A stretch of DNA of 64,000 bases from Flavobacterium sp. LMO8 (lineage in GTDB: Bacteria > Bacteroidota > Bacteroidia > Flavobacteriales > Flavobacteriaceae): contig NZ_WIBJ01000031.1 of the NCBI RefSeq assembly GCF_009495755.1, positions 603,421 to 667,420 of the forward strand, given 5' to 3'. A program made the position numbers and the translations under genes. This document shows, piece after piece, positions 23,601-32,741 of this stretch (positions are counted from its first letter, which is position 1; each line of letters opens with the position of its first letter). The notes beneath the pieces are model-generated. The model was not told the origin of the DNA and ran no database searches. It worked only from the letters and a program-made list of their open reading frames with translations.

Positions 23601-26380
23601 TTAGGGTCATATGGGGCAACATAGTCGTCTTTATTAATTCTTATTCTTATTCTATAATCTCCAAGAGCTTGTGCTATAGGTATAATAAATCCAAAAGAAG
23701 TTGAATAAGTTGCTACACCTCCAGAACTATACACTTCTTCAGAGACATCTAGAAAATCTCCATCTCGATTCCAATCTACCCATGCTTTTACATAGCCTCT
23801 ACTATTCGTTTGCATTGATATATTTACACCTTGTCCTTGTGCTTGACGAGCTTTGTTTGGAAGTCCAGAAAAATCTTCATAACCTCTTGGTACGGATGAA
23901 AATGTTGAAGTGTTAGAAACATCATTCAATGATCCAACAAAAGAAATATTCGTAAAATAAGTTAAATTCTCAAAAGTTGCCCCTACAGAAGGTGTGCAAT
24001 AGCTTGGTGCTGTAGTGGTTGTAGTTGTTCCAGTTAGTGGAGCTGTAGTGTTATAAATAGGTCCTCCAGTACATAAACTATTGTATGAGAATACAAAAAT
24101 ATAATACGTTGTACTAATTGTTAAACCGGTAGCAACAAAAGAAGTATTACTGTCAGTATCTACAATAATATTTGTGCCTCCTAATACACCTGAGCCAATT
24201 GTATAACTAGTTCCATTTGTCAATGTTGGTGCAATTCCTGTTGTATTAATAACTACTAAATAATTATCTGAAACTGGTGAAGCAGCTGTAAAAGATCCGC
24301 CTATAGTTGTACCTCCAGGACTTAAAAACAAGGCAGTTGGTTGTGCGGTTGGAGCAACACAAGGTGACGCATCAATAATTTGTAAAGAATAATCTTCGGT
24401 TTCACCATCAAATCCTGTTTGACAAGGTCCAGTGGTTGCAGCATTATATCTAGACTGAACTCTCATTAATATGGTGCCACTTATAGCTCCTAAAGGGACT
24501 GGTATTGAAAGAGGAGATAAACTTGTTAAGCCGTTTGTTACATTTGTAGCTGTTCCTAAATTGTAAAATTCACCTGCGTCAGCAAAACTTCCATTTCCAT
24601 TCCAATCAATATAAACAGATTGGTAATTTGTGTAATTTCCACCTGTATTAATGTAAATGTTTAAGGGGTATGAACTTCCTTTTATTAGTGTTGTGCTTAA
24701 TGAAGTAAAATCTTGGTAACCTGTATTAACAGATGTTCCTAAATTGTTAATAGTATTAAAATTTACACCTGTAATTCCATCTGGAAATGTACCTCCACTG
24801 GATGCGCAAATAGTTACAGTTAAAATTGCAACATTAGAATTTGCTGAAGTTCCACATATGTTACTCGTTCTAGAGCGATAACGATAGCCATTCATTGAAA
24901 AAGGTACACTTGTAAGATTCAAAGTTGCTGTTGTAGCATTGCTATACACACCACCATTTGTTACAGTCGACCATGTTGTTCCTCCGTCAGTACTAACTTC
25001 CCAAATAAATGTAGTTGGTGAGTTTGCAAACGTAGCACTAAAGGAAGTGCTTGCTCCAGCTCCTATGGTTTGGTTTGCAGGATTTGCCGATATAGTTGGA
25101 GTACTTCCAACAGATAATGCTGCATTATTTGAATTTAATGTACAGCCTGCTGCGTTTCCAACAACTACATAATAATTTCCCGCATCGGTTAAGGCAGGAT
25201 TTGTTATGGTTAAGGTTGCTGTATTTACACCACTATATAAAGCTCCATTTGTTAATAAAGTTCCAGGGGATTTATACCATTGATAAGATGTAGTTCCAGT
25301 AGCAGTTACAGTCATTGTTCTTGTTCCAGAACCACCACATACTGTTGCTGGTGCAGTTGGTTGAACTGTAATTGTTGGAGGAGTGTTTATTGTTATAGTG
25401 TAACCATTATGCATTCCTCTAGGGCTAGTTACAATCACTTGACCACTCGTTGTGCTTGGAGCAACTACTGCAGTTATAGTGTTTACATTAACACGGGTAA
25501 CACTAGTACAGGCAGTACCATTTATTGTTACTGTATGGGCGCCAGTTAAAAAATAATCTCCAGTTATTGTAATGGTATTTCCAATACAAGCTGTAGCGGG
25601 AACAGAATTAACTACAATATAGTTAAAAATTAATTCACCTGTAGCTCCAGCTCCACCAAATCTTCTGCTTCCACCTCTTTCTCCACCGCTTCCGCCGCCT
25701 CCAGGAATACCTCCTGTTGCGCCATCAGAATTTGTTCTTGGAGCAGCACCTCCAGCACCTTGTTGCGTAATTAAATTGGTTACGTCGTCTAATCCAAGAC
25801 CTGAAACTCCTCCCGCTTGCCCCGAAGTGTTCCCTAATGTACCGTTAGAGCCATTGTTATTTGTTGTACCGCCACTTGCGGTACCTCCAATACCTGTCAA
25901 TCCTAGATTAGGTCCTCCGCCGGTTCCGCCATTAGCAACTATATTACAGAATGGTAATGCGCTTGTAACGGTTGTGTTTCCACCAGCTCCTCCAGTTCCT
26001 GCAGGATTGTTGTTTCCTGCAGTACCACCTCCACCAATTGTATACATAAAAGTGTTTCCAGCAGTAACTGTGTAAGTTGCCGTAGCAGCTCCGCCACCTC
26101 CGCCACCTGATCCTCCTTCATCATTAGTATCAGAACCGCCACCACCACCACCACCACCAAAGGCGCCAACTGTTACGTGGGTTACGTTTGCAGGCACAAC
26201 AAATGATCCGCTATTAGGTCCATTTTGAAATCCTGGCCATTGAGCATGGGCGTTACTGACAAAAAGAAATAGAAAACCTAAAATGTAAAAAACCATATTT
26301 TCTTTCAGGTTTTTAATTTTTATTGTTAATTCAAGTAAATTTTTTGAAAGAGAATTTGATGAGGTGTAATTATGTTTCAT
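20693..26380 (-). CDS. Giant glycine-rich T9SS cargo protein (GEVED)
   Basis: A 1895-residue exported protein. The first roughly 530 residues after the signal (35-47, FLFLFVSNAHAQ) closely follow the 14867-20473 product: glycine-rich domain, IPT/TIG-like module and two Ig-like modules. The middle differs: two GEVED-type modules (VYIDWNGNGSFADAGE...GETEDYSL and AWVDWNRDGDFLDVSEE...GETEDYTF) flank a fibronectin-like stretch (SPVSDNYLVVINT), then an Ig-like unit (YRWYANEYGGAPLAT) and a region with VSIEVSTDGGATWP. The NWLPVGVP region and the C-terminal type A sorting domain (IHDLLGRQLGMY) are shared again. T9SS export and surface anchoring are expected; substrate unknown. Confidence 0.85.
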   Translation of the reverse strand: MKHNYTSSNSLSKNLLELTIKIKNLKENMVFYILGFLFLFVSNAHAQWPGFQNGPNSGSFVVPANVTHVTVGAFGGGGGGGGSDTNDEGGSGGGGGGAATATYTVTAGNTFMYTIGGGGTAGNNNPAGTGGAGGNTTVTSALPFCNIVANGGTGGGPNLGLTGIGGTASGGTTNNNGSNGTLGNTSGQAGGVSGLGLDDVTNLITQQGAGGAAPRTNSDGATGGIPGGGGSGGERGGSRRFGGAGATGELIFNYIVVNSVPATACIGNTITITGDYFLTGAHTVTINGTACTSVTRVNVNTITAVVAPSTTSGQVIVTSPRGMHNGYTITINTPPTITVQPTAPATVCGGSGTRTMTVTATGTTSYQWYKSPGTLLTNGALYSGVNTATLTITNPALTDAGNYYVVVGNAAGCTLNSNNAALSVGSTPTISANPANQTIGAGASTSFSATFANSPTTFIWEVSTDGGTTWSTVTNGGVYSNATTATLNLTSVPFSMNGYRYRSRTSNICGTSANSNVAILTVTICASSGGTFPDGITGVNFNTINNLGTSVNTGYQDFTSLSTTLIKGSSYPLNIYINTGGNYTNYQSVYIDWNGNGSFADAGEFYNLGTATNVTNGLTSLSPLSIPVPLGAISGTILMRVQSRYNAATTGPCQTGFDGETEDYSLQIIDASPCVAPTAQPTALFLSPGGTTIGGSFTAASPVSDNYLVVINTTGIAPTLTNGTSYTIGSGVLGGTNIIVDTDSNTSFVATGLTISTTYYIFVFSYNSLCTGGPIYNTTAPLTGTTTTTTAPSYCTPSVGATFENLTYFTNISFVGSLNDVSNTSTFSSVPRGYEDFSGLPNKARQAQGQGVNISMQTNSRGYVKAWVDWNRDGDFLDVSEEVYSSGGVATYSTSFGFIIPIAQALGDYRIRIRINKDDYVAPYDPNAISTFDSCQNINYYGETEDYTFTVVATCNTFITSVTELETCGPGTVQLTAVGTNSPSEYRWYANEYGGAPLATTATGTWTTPVIAATTTYWVSSYNGCESLVRTKVIAKVNPLATISFTPSLPEVCGENQVLSLTASGDVELTYLIDEKFNSGLGVFGVNNITSNGGAINALTQWQNETSTFVPAQQVWFPAISSGLGGNNFVMATSDVGAYTINTALQSPTVNTNTYLDLFLNFDIFYSRYFIDGTSLPNDYVSIEVSTDGGATWPTEITRYTADIGYGTRFTNIEFDLSAYINNPNFRFRIRYYGVWCDGVAIDNVKLFGNVPLNTSFNWTSALPVDAYQDLACTIPYIPGSPAVTVYVKPNLSQLEQTSYSFTATATLSNGCAVNQTVSVDNKSKVWLGNTDDWSDPNNWLPVGVPDANTCVIIKNATNGSIISGSNVNGFGKTLQVKPGGELNILPTNTLTITDYVDVSVGGTFNLENSSSLIQINNVANTGIISMKRNANIRQQDYVYWSSPVANFSSSAISPGTTNTYIYKWSPTTSTGYASDFGNWISGNETMILGKGYIVRGPNSYTTAFQNYTANFIGVPNNGIINATISRSTYNGGPYAGPTSTPVTADDDNWNLVGNPYPSAIDALSFMSTNTNIAGFVKIWTHGTLPVSSVEPFYQSFQYNYTTADYVTYNNLGASSSPLFTGKIGAGQGFFVRMNHTTAATTENVVFNNTMRSNTHRNDQFFRNETQSTDEIERNRIWIDLVAPNTTNIRTLVGYAAGATNQIDRLFDAPALDVKTTFEIFSTNEFERLSIQGRALPFDNNDQIPLGITIPENGIYTIAIAAVDGLFTNTSQNIYLEDLTLGITHDLRAAPYSFTGTTGTNDTRFILKFNGTLGNEDFDTNNTVNIFTNESININSFNQNMKSVRIHDLLGRQLGMYNNVNNSTFSSTNIMKTQSALLVEVTLENGSVKTFKVIF

Positions 26381-26428
26381 AAAATATACATTTTTACAAG
26401 ATTGATAGATTTGTTGTTTTGTTCACCT

Positions 26429-26436
26429 CAAATATA
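26429..26436 (-). promoter_or_regulatory. -7 promoter element of GEVED T9SS gene
   Basis: TATATTTG on the minus strand, an exact TAnnTTTG match, about 45 bases of leader before the ATG at 26380. Confidence 0.6.
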
Positions 26437-26687
26437 ATAATATATTTTAAATAATTGCATTATGAGTCAATAAATTACGATTTTAATAATAAAAAATAAT
26501 AGAAAATTTATTTTATTTGTTATTTTAACATATAAACACGATATTTTTTAATTTAAATTTTATTTTTTTATCATACGAAATCGTTTGAGAGTGTAATTTT
26601 TTAGGTAAAAAAGTAGGTTATAATTAAATTCTATTCAATAATTTTAAACTAATTAAAAAAAAAAAGAAATAATTTAATTTAATTCTA

Positions 26688-26695
26688 TATATTTG
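26688..26695 (+). promoter_or_regulatory. -7 promoter element of T9SS gene
   Basis: TATATTTG, an exact TAnnTTTG match, 25 bases before the ATG at 26721. Confidence 0.6.
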
Positions 26696-26720
26696 TACTA
26701 AAGTTTTAAAAGTCAATAGT

Positions 26721-28622
26721 ATGAAAAGAATTTTACTATTATGTGTTGTGATATTAGGTGTTCAGAACACTTTTTCGCAAATGTATGTGAGTCCTAATAG
26801 TTATGTTTTTGTTAACGATCAATTTGTATATGTTAAGGAAGATGTTAATTTAGACAACAATGGGCATGTTTTTTTAAGAAATCAGTCTCAATTATTGCAA
26901 GGTAGAACGGGTGCTGGTATTAATCAAGGTTTAGGAAATTTATCTGTATTTCAAGAAGGTACTACTAATAATTTTCAGTATAACTTTTGGTGTTCACCAG
27001 TAGGTGTTCCATCAGCAGCGGCAGGTAATTCAAACTTTGGTATTACTCGTTTGTTTCAGCCTTCTGGATTAACTAGTAGTACAGCTGCGTTGTTAACGTC
27101 TGGTTTTGATGGTGTTGCTGGTCCTTCTTTAACAATTTCAAATCGTTGGATTTATACTTATACTGCATCTAATTTGTATGCACAATGGAATTACATTGGT
27201 GCTGCTTCTTCAATTGCTCCGGGTTATGGTTTTACTATGAAGGGTACTTCGGGGACTGATGCTTTTGTAGCTGTTGCTGCCGATGGTGTTCAAAATAATG
27301 CAGGAAGTGCACAACGTTATGATTTTAGAGGTAAGCCTAATGATGGTGATATCTCTACATTTGTTTCAAATGCAGCTGGTCCGTCTTATGATAACACTAC
27401 TTTAGTGGGTAATCCATATCCATCTTCTTTAAATATTAATTTATTTTTATTAGAAAATAGTGGTTATACAGTAAATTATGGTACAGGAGCATATAGTTAC
27501 GCTGGAGGAGAAATAATTGATGGTGCTGCTTTATTTTGGGAACATAATAAGTTAAATAATTCTCACAATGTTGGACAATATGTAGGAGGTTATGGTGTTT
27601 ATGTTGCAAATGGAGCTACAGCATTTAGTCCAGGTACATACACTGCAGCGCCTTGGCATACTTATAGTAATGATGGTGAATCTTTTACAGCAGGTGGTTC
27701 TGGTGGTAATCATTATGAGAGAATGTTTAAACCTGTAGGTCAAGGATTTAAAGTTCGTGGTGAAGTTGCATCTGGAAATGTTGTAATGAAAAATTTATAT
27801 AGAGCATTTGTTAAAGAAGGTGCGGTAAATGCATCGCAATTTGAAAGAAATGCTAATACAGCTAATGAAAATGGTAACTGGGATGAAATTCCTAATGTTG
27901 CAGGTGTAGATTATACACAATTTTCAAGACTACCTGCTCCGCAATTTAAATTGCTTACAAGAATTAATAATTTACAAATGTATGAAACAGCAGTAGCTTT
28001 TAATAATAATGCTACTGATGGTTTTGACTTTGCTTTAGATGCAAAGTCTACTTTTGGTGAAGAGGCTAAAACGGTTTATTTTAAAACAGCAAGCAATGAT
28101 AGAAAATTGGTAATCACTACAATGCCTTTTGATATTACAAAACGAATCCCTATAGCTTTTAAAACGGATGTTCCTGCAACTTTTGATTTAAAAGTTGGTG
28201 ATATCATTAATTTTAATTTAGCTGATAATATATTTTTATTTGATGGAGAAACTGGAATGTATTATGATATTAAAAATAATATTCATACAATGGTTTTATC
28301 TGCCGGAGATACTGGAAGTCGTTTTGAAATTACATTCTTAGATGAAACTTTATCTAATCCTACAGATGTTTCGACTGATTTTAATGTAGTTCAAAATAAT
28401 ACACAAGGTCAATTGACGATTTTTAATACTAAAAATTACGATATTAAGTCAATTACTTTGTATGATGTTACTGGTAAATTAATCATTAATAAAGCAAATG
28501 TTGGAAGTAATGATTCTTATTCATATCCTACTTCTCAATATAGTGAAGGTGTTTACATTGTTAAATTAACTACAGTAGATAATGGTGAAATATCTAAGAA
28601 AATTATAATTAGTAAAAAATAA
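26721..28622 (+). CDS. T9SS cargo surface protein
   Basis: A 633-residue exported protein with signal peptide MKRILLLCVVILGVQNTFSQ. Early residues YVFVNDQFVYVKEDVNLDNNGHVFLRN resemble a beta-solenoid start. The central part has NFWCSPVG and LVGNPYPSSLN, motifs also seen near the C-terminal thirds of the two giant proteins (YWSSPV, LIGNPYPSAVN). The last roughly 75 residues (about 560-633: LTIFNTKNYDIKSITLYDVTGK ... YIVKLTTVDNGEISKKIIIS) form a type A T9SS sorting domain. It is transcribed away from the giant cargo genes with its own promoter and terminator. Function is unknown; a surface structural or adhesive role is likely. Confidence 0.8.
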   Translation: MKRILLLCVVILGVQNTFSQMYVSPNSYVFVNDQFVYVKEDVNLDNNGHVFLRNQSQLLQGRTGAGINQGLGNLSVFQEGTTNNFQYNFWCSPVGVPSAAAGNSNFGITRLFQPSGLTSSTAALLTSGFDGVAGPSLTISNRWIYTYTASNLYAQWNYIGAASSIAPGYGFTMKGTSGTDAFVAVAADGVQNNAGSAQRYDFRGKPNDGDISTFVSNAAGPSYDNTTLVGNPYPSSLNINLFLLENSGYTVNYGTGAYSYAGGEIIDGAALFWEHNKLNNSHNVGQYVGGYGVYVANGATAFSPGTYTAAPWHTYSNDGESFTAGGSGGNHYERMFKPVGQGFKVRGEVASGNVVMKNLYRAFVKEGAVNASQFERNANTANENGNWDEIPNVAGVDYTQFSRLPAPQFKLLTRINNLQMYETAVAFNNNATDGFDFALDAKSTFGEEAKTVYFKTASNDRKLVITTMPFDITKRIPIAFKTDVPATFDLKVGDIINFNLADNIFLFDGETGMYYDIKNNIHTMVLSAGDTGSRFEITFLDETLSNPTDVSTDFNVVQNNTQGQLTIFNTKNYDIKSITLYDVTGKLIINKANVGSNDSYSYPTSQYSEGVYIVKLTTVDNGEISKKIIISKK

Positions 28623-28643
28623 TTTTTTTAATACTAAAATAGT

Positions 28644-28667
28644 AAAGCAGCTTAGGCTGCTTTTTTT
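28644..28667 (+). terminator. Intrinsic terminator of T9SS gene
   Basis: AAAGCAGC (28644-28651), loop TTAG, GCTGCTTT (28656-28663), with the T-run continuing to 28667. The ATG of the next gene follows immediately, so that gene starts on the terminator tail. Confidence 0.85.
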
Positions 28668-29579
28668 ATGCAAATTCATAATACCGAAATACAATTAGAT
28701 TTTAAAAAGAATATAAAACTCTTTATAAAAAGAGAAGATTTGTTGCATCCTATTATTTCGGGAAATAAGTATAGAAAACTTAAATACAATATTGAAGCTG
28801 CAAAAAAGTTACATCAAGATACGTTACTAACTTTTGGAGGTGCTTTTTCTAATCATATTTTAGCGGTGGCAGGAGCTGGAGCAGAATTTGGTTTTAAAAC
28901 TATTGGAGTAATTAGAGGAGAGGAACTCGAATCTAAAATCCAAGATAATCCCACTTTGGCAAAAGCACAAGAATTAGGAATGCAGTTTTACTTTGTGACT
29001 AGAGCAGCTTATCGCAACAAAGAGCAAACCTCTTTTATTTCGCATTTACAGAATAAATTTGGAGAATTCTATCTAATTCCAGAAGGAGGCACGAATCAAT
29101 TGGCAATTAAAGGTTGTGAAGAAATTTTAACGGAAACTGATGTAGACTATTTTACACACATTACATGTGCATTAGGAACTGGAGGCACTACAGCTGGGTT
29201 AATCAATTCATTAACTCAAAAACAGCAGCTAATTGGATTTTCTTCTTTAAAAGGTGCTTTTTTGTCTGAGGTAATTCGTAATTTTGTTTCGAAAACCAAT
29301 TGGAGTATAAACGATGCGTATCATTTTGGAGGTTATGGTAAAGTAACTGACGAATTGATTTCTTTTTTAAATTTGTTTTACAAACAAACGTCAATTCCGT
29401 TAGATCCTGTATATACAGGTAAAATGGTTTTTGGAGTTTTAGATTTAATTCAAAAAGGATATTTTCCAGATAATTCGAAAATTTTAATGATTCATACCGG
29501 TGGTTTGCAAGGAATTAAAGGCATGAATTTTGCTTTGCAAAGTAAGAATAAAGAAATAATACAGTTTTATGAAATTTAA
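28668..29579 (+). CDS. ACC deaminase / D-cysteine desulfhydrase family
   Basis: A 303-residue fold-type II PLP enzyme of the 1-aminocyclopropane-1-carboxylate deaminase/D-cysteine desulfhydrase family. IKREDLLHPIISGNKYRKLKYN (about 19-40) holds the PLP lysine in the GNKYRK motif; GGAFSNHILAVAGAGAEFG follows, then EGGTNQLAIKGCEEI and the glycine loop ALGTGGTTAG. Which substrate is used cannot be decided; D-cysteine desulfhydrase-like activity is as likely as ACC deamination. The ATG abuts the preceding terminator and there is no obvious promoter, so expression may depend on read-through. It overlaps the next gene by 11 bases. Confidence 0.85.
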   Translation: MQIHNTEIQLDFKKNIKLFIKREDLLHPIISGNKYRKLKYNIEAAKKLHQDTLLTFGGAFSNHILAVAGAGAEFGFKTIGVIRGEELESKIQDNPTLAKAQELGMQFYFVTRAAYRNKEQTSFISHLQNKFGEFYLIPEGGTNQLAIKGCEEILTETDVDYFTHITCALGTGGTTAGLINSLTQKQQLIGFSSLKGAFLSEVIRNFVSKTNWSINDAYHFGGYGKVTDELISFLNLFYKQTSIPLDPVYTGKMVFGVLDLIQKGYFPDNSKILMIHTGGLQGIKGMNFALQSKNKEIIQFYEI

Positions 29580-30456
29580 ATTTGCACTATTTATTTTGAC
29601 GCTATTTGTAGTTAGTTGCACTAGCACAAAGCCAATTGTTAGAACGACTACAAAACCTAAAGTATCAACAAAATCTAAGTCAGTAACTCAAAAACCGGCA
29701 CCAAAAACAACTACAAAATCTACTGTTGTTACTTCATCAACTAAACCTGAAATAGGAGGAACAAAACCTAAATCTGATTCAGAAGTTAGTTTAGTCGCTA
29801 CATCTAGTGTAAAAACATATACAGAAGAAATTCAATTTTATGTAGATAATTTTAAGGAAATTGCAATGAATAACATGAGAAATCATGGTGTTCCAGCGAG
29901 TATTACTTTGGCGCAAGGAATTTTAGAATCGGGTGCAGGAAAAGGCAAATTGGCAATGAGTGCTAATAATCATTTTGGTATTAAATGTCATACAGGATGG
30001 GCCGGTGAAAGTGTAAAACACGATGATGATGCTGCTCAAGAATGTTTCCGTAAATATGAGGATCCAGCTGATTCCTATCGTGATCATTCATTGTTTTTAA
30101 CATCAAGATCACGTTATTCAAATTTATTTAGATTGAAAAAAAACGATTATGAATCTTGGGCAAAAGGGTTAAAAGCTGCAGGTTATGCAACAGATGTTAA
30201 ATATCCTGATAAATTAATTGGATTAATTGAAAGATTCGAATTGCATAAATTTGATAGTTTAGTATTAGGTAATGATTTTAAATCTGATACTAAAGAGGAA
30301 ATAGCTACTCAAGGCGGTAATTATTATACGATTCAGCAAGGGGATACTCTGTATTCGCTGTCAAAAAGATTTAATGTAACAATTAATGATTTAAAGAAAT
30401 TAAATAATATGTCTGATAACTCAATTTCTATTGGACAACAATTAAAAATTAAATAA
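29569..30456 (+). CDS. Glucosaminidase-LysM lipoprotein
   Basis: A 295-residue predicted lipoprotein ([13 protein letters not shown], Cys17) that hydrolyses peptidoglycan. A Thr/Lys/Ser-rich linker (18-80) leads to a glucosaminidase domain (GH73-type, about 85-230) with [18 protein letters not shown], whose Glu is the likely catalytic acid, NNHFGIKCH, and [20 protein letters not shown]-terminal LysM repeat (about 250-294, [17 protein letters not shown]...SIGQQLKIK) binds glycan. Probably a cell-wall remodelling enzyme of the periplasmic face. It overlaps both the upstream PLP enzyme and hemL (one base, TAATG), so the three genes form a tight operon. Confidence 0.9.
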   Translation: MKFKFALFILTLFVVSCTSTKPIVRTTTKPKVSTKSKSVTQKPAPKTTTKSTVVTSSTKPEIGGTKPKSDSEVSLVATSSVKTYTEEIQFYVDNFKEIAMNNMRNHGVPASITLAQGILESGAGKGKLAMSANNHFGIKCHTGWAGESVKHDDDAAQECFRKYEDPADSYRDHSLFLTSRSRYSNLFRLKKNDYESWAKGLKAAGYATDVKYPDKLIGLIERFELHKFDSLVLGNDFKSDTKEEIATQGGNYYTIQQGDTLYSLSKRFNVTINDLKKLNNMSDNSISIGQQLKIK

Positions 30457-31742
30457 TGTTTTATAAAAGAAGTAGCGAACTATTTTTAGAAGCTAATAAA
30501 GTTATTCCTGGTGGTGTAAATTCTCCAGTAAGAGCGTTTAAAGGTGTTGGCGGGACTCCAATTTTTGTTAAGGAAGCTAAGGGTGCTTATTTATTTGATG
30601 AAGACGGTAATCGTTTAATTGATTATATTAACTCTTGGGGACCAATGATTTTGGGTCATGCTTATGAACCGGTTGTTAATGCTGTAATTGAAAAGGCAAA
30701 AAAAGGAACCTCTTTTGGAATGCCAACGGAATTAGAGACCAAAATTGCTGAATTGGCAGTATCTATGGTTCCAAATATCGATAAAATTCGTTTTGTAAAT
30801 TCGGGTACCGAAGCTTGTATGAGCGCAATTCGTTTAGCCCGTGGTTATACAAAGCGTGACAAAATTATTAAATTTTCTGGTTGCTATCACGGACATTCCG
30901 ATTCATTTTTAATTGCGGCAGGAAGTGGTTTGAGTACTTTCGGTATTCCCAATTCTCCGGGTGTAACTGAAGGAACTGCTAAAGATACATTATTATCAGG
31001 ATATAACGATATTGATAACGTAAAAGCATTGTTCGAAGCTAATAAAAATGAAATTGCAGCCATAATAATTGAACCTGTTGCTGGGAATATGGGGTGTGTT
31101 CCTCCTGTACAAGGGTTTTTAGAAGATTTGCGAGCAGTTTGTTCAGAAAACGGCACTCTGCTTATTTTTGATGAAGTTATGACAGGATTTCGCTTAGCAA
31201 AAGGTGGTGCGCAAGAATTATACGGAATTCAAGCGGATATTGTTTGTTTTGGAAAAGTAATTGGTGGTGGATTACCTGTTGGAGCATTTGCAGCAAGAGA
31301 AGAAATTATGAATTACTTAGCACCTTTAGGACCAGTTTATCAAGCGGGAACATTATCAGGAAATCCATTAGCTATGGCGGCTGGATTGGAAATGTTGAAA
31401 GCACTGAATGCTGATGACGATATTTTTAAACGCTTAGATGAAAAAACAGCTTATTTAGAAAAAGGTATTCGAGAAGTATTAACAGAAGAAAATGTTATTT
31501 TCACCATTAACAGGTTAGGATCGATGATTTCTGTGCATTTTGATGCTAATCCTGTTTATGATTTTGCAACAGCTAAGAATGGAGATAATGACACATTTAA
31601 GAAGTTCTTCCACGGAATGTTGAACAGAGGAATTTATATTGCACCTTCTGCTTATGAAACGTGGTTTATTACTGATGCGTTAACTTATGAAGATATAGAT
31701 TTTACTATCGCTAAAATTAAAGAAGTAGCAAAAGAATTATAA
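30456..31742 (+). CDS. hemL: Glutamate-1-semialdehyde 2,1-aminomutase
   Basis: PLP enzyme converting glutamate-1-semialdehyde to 5-aminolevulinate, the precursor of haem. At 428 residues it is full length. Signature segments: [16 protein letters not shown] (about 19-34), [40 protein letters not shown] and the PLP lysine in [15 protein letters not shown] (about 265-280). It is the last gene of the operon starting at 28668, translationally coupled by TAATG, and followed at once by a strong terminator. Confidence 0.97.
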   Translation: MFYKRSSELFLEANKVIPGGVNSPVRAFKGVGGTPIFVKEAKGAYLFDEDGNRLIDYINSWGPMILGHAYEPVVNAVIEKAKKGTSFGMPTELETKIAELAVSMVPNIDKIRFVNSGTEACMSAIRLARGYTKRDKIIKFSGCYHGHSDSFLIAAGSGLSTFGIPNSPGVTEGTAKDTLLSGYNDIDNVKALFEANKNEIAAIIIEPVAGNMGCVPPVQGFLEDLRAVCSENGTLLIFDEVMTGFRLAKGGAQELYGIQADIVCFGKVIGGGLPVGAFAAREEIMNYLAPLGPVYQAGTLSGNPLAMAAGLEMLKALNADDDIFKRLDEKTAYLEKGIREVLTEENVIFTINRLGSMISVHFDANPVYDFATAKNGDNDTFKKFFHGMLNRGIYIAPSAYETWFITDALTYEDIDFTIAKIKEVAKEL

Positions 31743-31744
31743 AC

Positions 31745-31776
31745 AAAAAGTCCCGATTTTCATCGGGACTTTTTTT
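31745..31776. terminator. Bidirectional terminator between convergent genes
   Basis: AAAAAGTCCCGAT (31745-31757), loop TTTC, ATCGGGACTTTTT (31762-31774): a 13-bp perfect stem with A- and T-tracts. It ends hemL, and the minus-strand gene at 31775 stops on its tail. Confidence 0.92.
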
Positions 31777-32101
31777 ATTTTATTAAATTTTCATAAAGCA
31801 CTTTATTACTTTTTAATTTTTTTAACTGTTCTGGGTTTAATGTATGTTCAATTTTGCTTTTCATTGTTGCATAAACCTCATTTCTTTCATGTTCAGTTGT
31901 TGATTTAAGTAATGTTTGATGCTTTAAAGTTAATAAACTATATAAGCCATTTTCTATAGAATCCTCTAAAGGTATTACTTTTAATAATTCATTAAGTTCT
32001 AATTTTGCCTCTACTTCAGGATTCAGATTTTTTTTATCTTGAGCAAAGGAAATCGAATTACAAGCGATAAGTAAGAATAGAGAAAAGATTATTTTTTTCA
32101 T
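31775..32101 (-). CDS. Small secreted helical protein
   Basis: A 108-residue exported protein with signal peptide MKKIIFSLFLLIACNSISFAQ. The mature part is alpha-helical and charged, ending LNPEQLKKLKSNKVLYENL. That resembles the LKPEQYQKWEDL of the neighbouring Spy/CpxP-like protein, so the pair may be distant paralogues. No enzymatic motif or cysteine is left after the signal. A -7 element TAGATTTG lies at 32134-32141 with a TTG 20 bases upstream of it. A role in envelope or metal stress is only inference from its neighbours. Confidence 0.65.
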   Translation of the reverse strand: MKKIIFSLFLLIACNSISFAQDKKNLNPEVEAKLELNELLKVIPLEDSIENGLYSLLTLKHQTLLKSTTEHERNEVYATMKSKIEHTLNPEQLKKLKSNKVLYENLIK

Positions 32102-32133
32102 AATAAATAAATTGTTAGAATTGTTTCGAATGT

Positions 32134-32141
32134 CAAATCTA
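32134..32141 (-). promoter_or_regulatory. -7 promoter element of small secreted protein
   Basis: TAGATTTG on the minus strand, an exact TAnnTTTG match, with TTG (32164-32162) as a possible -33 element at 20-base spacing. Confidence 0.55.
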
Positions 32142-32194
32142 GTTTAATTTTGAGATTTAAACAATAGAACAATTAAAAAAATTATTTTCTACTA

Positions 32195-32614
32195 TTATTT
32201 TTTATGTTTTTTTTGCATTTTTATTTTCCCTTTTTTTATTTTATTTTTTTGTAAATCTTCCCATTTTTGATATTGTTCTGGTTTTAGAATTTTTTTCATT
32301 TGAGCCTTGTGTTCAATTTGATGGTCTAAAATTTCATTTTTCATGGCAAACTTCTCATCAGCAGAAGGTTTTTTTCCTTTTTCTCTTTTTGCTTTCATTT
32401 CTGTCATTTTAGCTTCTCTTTTTTTGGCATTTTCTAACAAAATCGCCTTAATTTCTTTCTGCTGTTTGGCATCTAAATCTAATTCCAAAGTCATTTTTTT
32501 AACTTGTAGTTCTGTTTGTTGTTCTGGAGTTAATTTTTCTCCTTTTCTACCTCTTTCTTGTGCAAAAGTTAGTGATGAAACTACCAATAGTGCTACTAAA
32601 ATTAATTTTTTCAT
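32195..32614 (-). CDS. Spy/CpxP-like periplasmic protein
   Basis: A 139-residue exported protein with signal peptide MKKLILVALLVVSSLTFAQ and a very Lys/Glu/Met-rich helical body: KLTPEQQTELQVKKMTLELDLDAKQQKEIKAI is the LTP-type first repeat and MKKILKPEQYQKWEDL the second, as in the Spy/CpxP fold. Such proteins are periplasmic chaperones or metal-stress sensors. I start at ATG 32614, where the signal peptide begins; the longer frame to 32656 adds 14 residues that do not look exported. It is transcribed away from the copper-handling locus next door, which makes a metal-stress link plausible but unproven. Confidence 0.75.
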   Translation of the reverse strand: MKKLILVALLVVSSLTFAQERGRKGEKLTPEQQTELQVKKMTLELDLDAKQQKEIKAILLENAKKREAKMTEMKAKREKGKKPSADEKFAMKNEILDHQIEHKAQMKKILKPEQYQKWEDLQKNKIKKGKIKMQKKHKK

Positions 32615-32729
32615 GTGTTTTATATTTTTAATTGTTTGATGATAAGACACAGCCATTTTAAAAAGGTTTAATCGTTAACAAAATATTATTAAAAATTGTT
32701 TTTAATTAATAGTATTAGAAAAACGTTTG

Positions 32730-32737
32730 TATATTTG
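32730..32737 (+). promoter_or_regulatory. -7 promoter element of copper-locus first gene
   Basis: TATATTTG, an exact TAnnTTTG match. The expected start is near 32741, only one or two bases before the GTG at 32742, suggesting a leaderless or nearly leaderless message. Confidence 0.6.
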
Positions 32738-32741
32738 CAAA

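Larger units (their letters stand above)
26381..26720. other. Divergent promoter region between T9SS cargo genes
   Basis: This 340-base A/T-rich spacer holds a minus-strand promoter near its left end (26429-26436) and a plus-strand promoter near its right end (26688-26695). Between them I see no open frame and no strong hairpin, only ACGAAATCGTTT at about 26576. Confidence 0.6.

Noticed and set aside
28668..28680. Start of the PLP deaminase gene as a leaderless start
   Set aside because: No TAnnTTTG element lies before it; the ATG simply follows the preceding terminator's T-run.
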